64,000 nt of DNA, taken from positions 7,791,401 through 7,855,400 of the forward strand of contig VZSR01003282.1 of the NCBI GenBank assembly GCA_013398615.1, in the 5' to 3' direction. Source of the stretch: Brachypodius melanocephalos. Taxonomy: Eukaryota > Chordata > Aves > Passeriformes > Pycnonotidae. Position numbers and translations under genes: made by a program. A model generated the notes under the pieces. That model saw only the letters and a list, made by a program, of their open reading frames with translations. It was not told the DNA's origin and searched no databases. Below are positions 62,572-64,000 of the stretch, in pieces (position 1 is the stretch's first letter; every line of letters starts with the position of its first letter).

Positions 62572-64000
62572 CAGTATTGTCCTGTTCCAGCAGGAATACT
62601 TCTGCAAGTATTTATCAACGTAAATAACTTCCAGCACTTTCCCTTCCTCCCCAATTATCAGGCAGCCTTGTCTGATGTCTGGCTGCAGAAGAGCTCAGAG
62701 CTGAGCCTTCATCCCACAGCAGCCAGCCAAGCTGCTCATCCTCTGCAATGCTCACTGCCCAGAGCTCAGCAAAACTCTTCATGGGCACCACTGAAGAGCA
62801 AAAAACAAGATCAGAAGGCCAAGGCAAATTAAGGAACACTGTGCCTGGTCTAGCAGAGAGTAAGAAAATATTTCCTGTGTGAGTTTTTAAGTCAAACAGG
62901 CAGCTAATAGGAGCAGCAGAGCATACTAGGAAGGAGTTACATGGAAGGAACTTGCATACATGCACAGAAGGAACTGCAGGGAGTAACCTAAACCCGTGTG
63001 ATTGCAGAAGTGTTTGCTACAAGTGTGGCAAGGAAAGGGCAAATTTCACAGGTGGTGGGAGAGATAGGGAAGGGAAATTTAGTTGGGCTGTTGACAGAAA
63101 AGTTAGAAAATGACAGGGGACCAAATTACAATCTGTCATAAACAACTGTTACACTGCATTTTCCCAGTTGCCACCGGCAGACATTCTGTCTTCAAGCTGG
63201 AAAACGTGCATTGGATGGAAGAGAATGGGGTGGCTGAAAATAGCAGAGGAGAGAGGGATCATGGCAGAAATGACCACTGAAAAATACAACCTTATCTAAT
63301 ACTGCAAACTGAGTTTGAGCAGGGAACACAGATCTCCAGGATGACAAAAGTACACCTAAATGTAATTTAAAAAATTGGAACACCAAGAAATGCCTTCATG
63401 GCGTGCAGCTTTTCCTCCAGAAGTTTTTAAAGATAATTTGTCACTTTTTATAAATGTCAGGAAAACTTTGTTTTGCCTCAACATCTTTGAATTTATTGCT
63501 AAAACTGTCATAGAAACAGCACTAGCAGTTTGATCCAAAGGTCACCAAAGTCAGTGGGAAGAGCAGCATTTTTTTCATAGGGATTTGGATGAAACAAAAA
63601 TAAACCCCGTACATATTTTAATACAGAATAAATAAAACTCAACAGAGAATTAGAAGAACAAAGACAGGGGAAAATTAAATTCACTGGGTTACTTTTTCTC
63701 TGCCCTTACAACAGCTGTTTTCAGAAGAGAAAGAAAGGCAAATTCCCTTTCAGTGCAGCCTATTTAAGTACAGCAAAGATTACACTCTCCATAATCCTAT
63801 GCCTGTCCTTTATTAAATAGTCCTGCTTTGAGCTACTTCTGTGCTTCTCTTGGGATGGCATGGAGCATATAATTGGATCCACTTCATATGGAGAAAAGAG
63901 CCTGTTAACCAGCAGTTGCAACAGCAGATGCTTGTTCACTCGTGAAAATAAAGACAGAAAGTTTCCATCAATCATTTAAAACTCCAAACATCCAGGCTGG

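Larger units (their letters stand above)
56951..64000. other. Non-coding stretch to the right edge
   Basis: No gene is recognised. There is an AAT-rich simple patch at about 60556-60620 and a 9 bp hairpin at 62551-62571. Two short blocks (61580-61640 with GTTGATCAATGCACCCGC and TTTAATCGCTCC; 62200-62290 with AAACGCTTGAG and the octamer-like CATGCAAATAAG) may be conserved. The GC-richer part at 62640-62960 has a 116-codon minus-strand frame without recognised content. Otherwise AT-rich. Confidence 0.55.

Overview
The window reads as a 64 kb piece of a bird chromosome with no gene that I can support. The avian assignment rests on the interspersed elements: chicken-repeat-1 (CR1) LINE fragments of several ages, a long-terminal-repeat (LTR) family that recurs three times and resembles the common avian ERVL-type LTR, and a solo LTR of ERVK type. 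A passerine or other neoavian host is my guess from the ERVK-type LTR. It rests on memory of these families and not on a search. The DNA is AT-rich, has few CpGs, carries many short A or T runs, and has stop codons in all six frames throughout. No bacterial, phage or CRISPR features were seen, and no tRNA or rRNA gene was recognised.

Layout. At 198-820 a minus-strand CR1 tail is split by an ERVK-like solo LTR (271-743) with a near-perfect 6 bp target duplication. A second LTR-like unit lies at about 8687-9060. A younger, 5'-truncated plus-strand CR1 sits at about 13905-14397 and still shows the C-terminal end of the CR1 ORF2 protein. A much older minus-strand CR1 spans about 24390-24845, and a short CR1 remnant lies at 56865-56950. 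One LTR family appears at 35133-35186 (fragment), 44946-45458 (most of the element, with an internal pentanucleotide expansion) and 53319-53440 (5' part). An assembly gap of exactly 100 N lies at 50162-50261.

Between the repeats, several blocks look like candidate conserved non-coding elements, judged only by homeodomain-type core motifs or by CpGs retained in otherwise CpG-poor DNA: about 16050-16300, 20390-20700, 32480-32860, 43500-43600 and 55560-56520. The window is therefore probably a gene desert or a very large intron, possibly next to a developmental regulator; that is inference. One minus-strand block at about 39985-40395 looks weakly coding, with frame changes and a consensus splice donor, and could be a decayed exon. 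No operon or pathway can be described because no functional gene is visible. I found no convincing new biological system. The most checkable observations are the candidate conserved blocks, two unusually perfect hairpins (12278-12309 and 36605-36629), and the nested retroelement at the left end.
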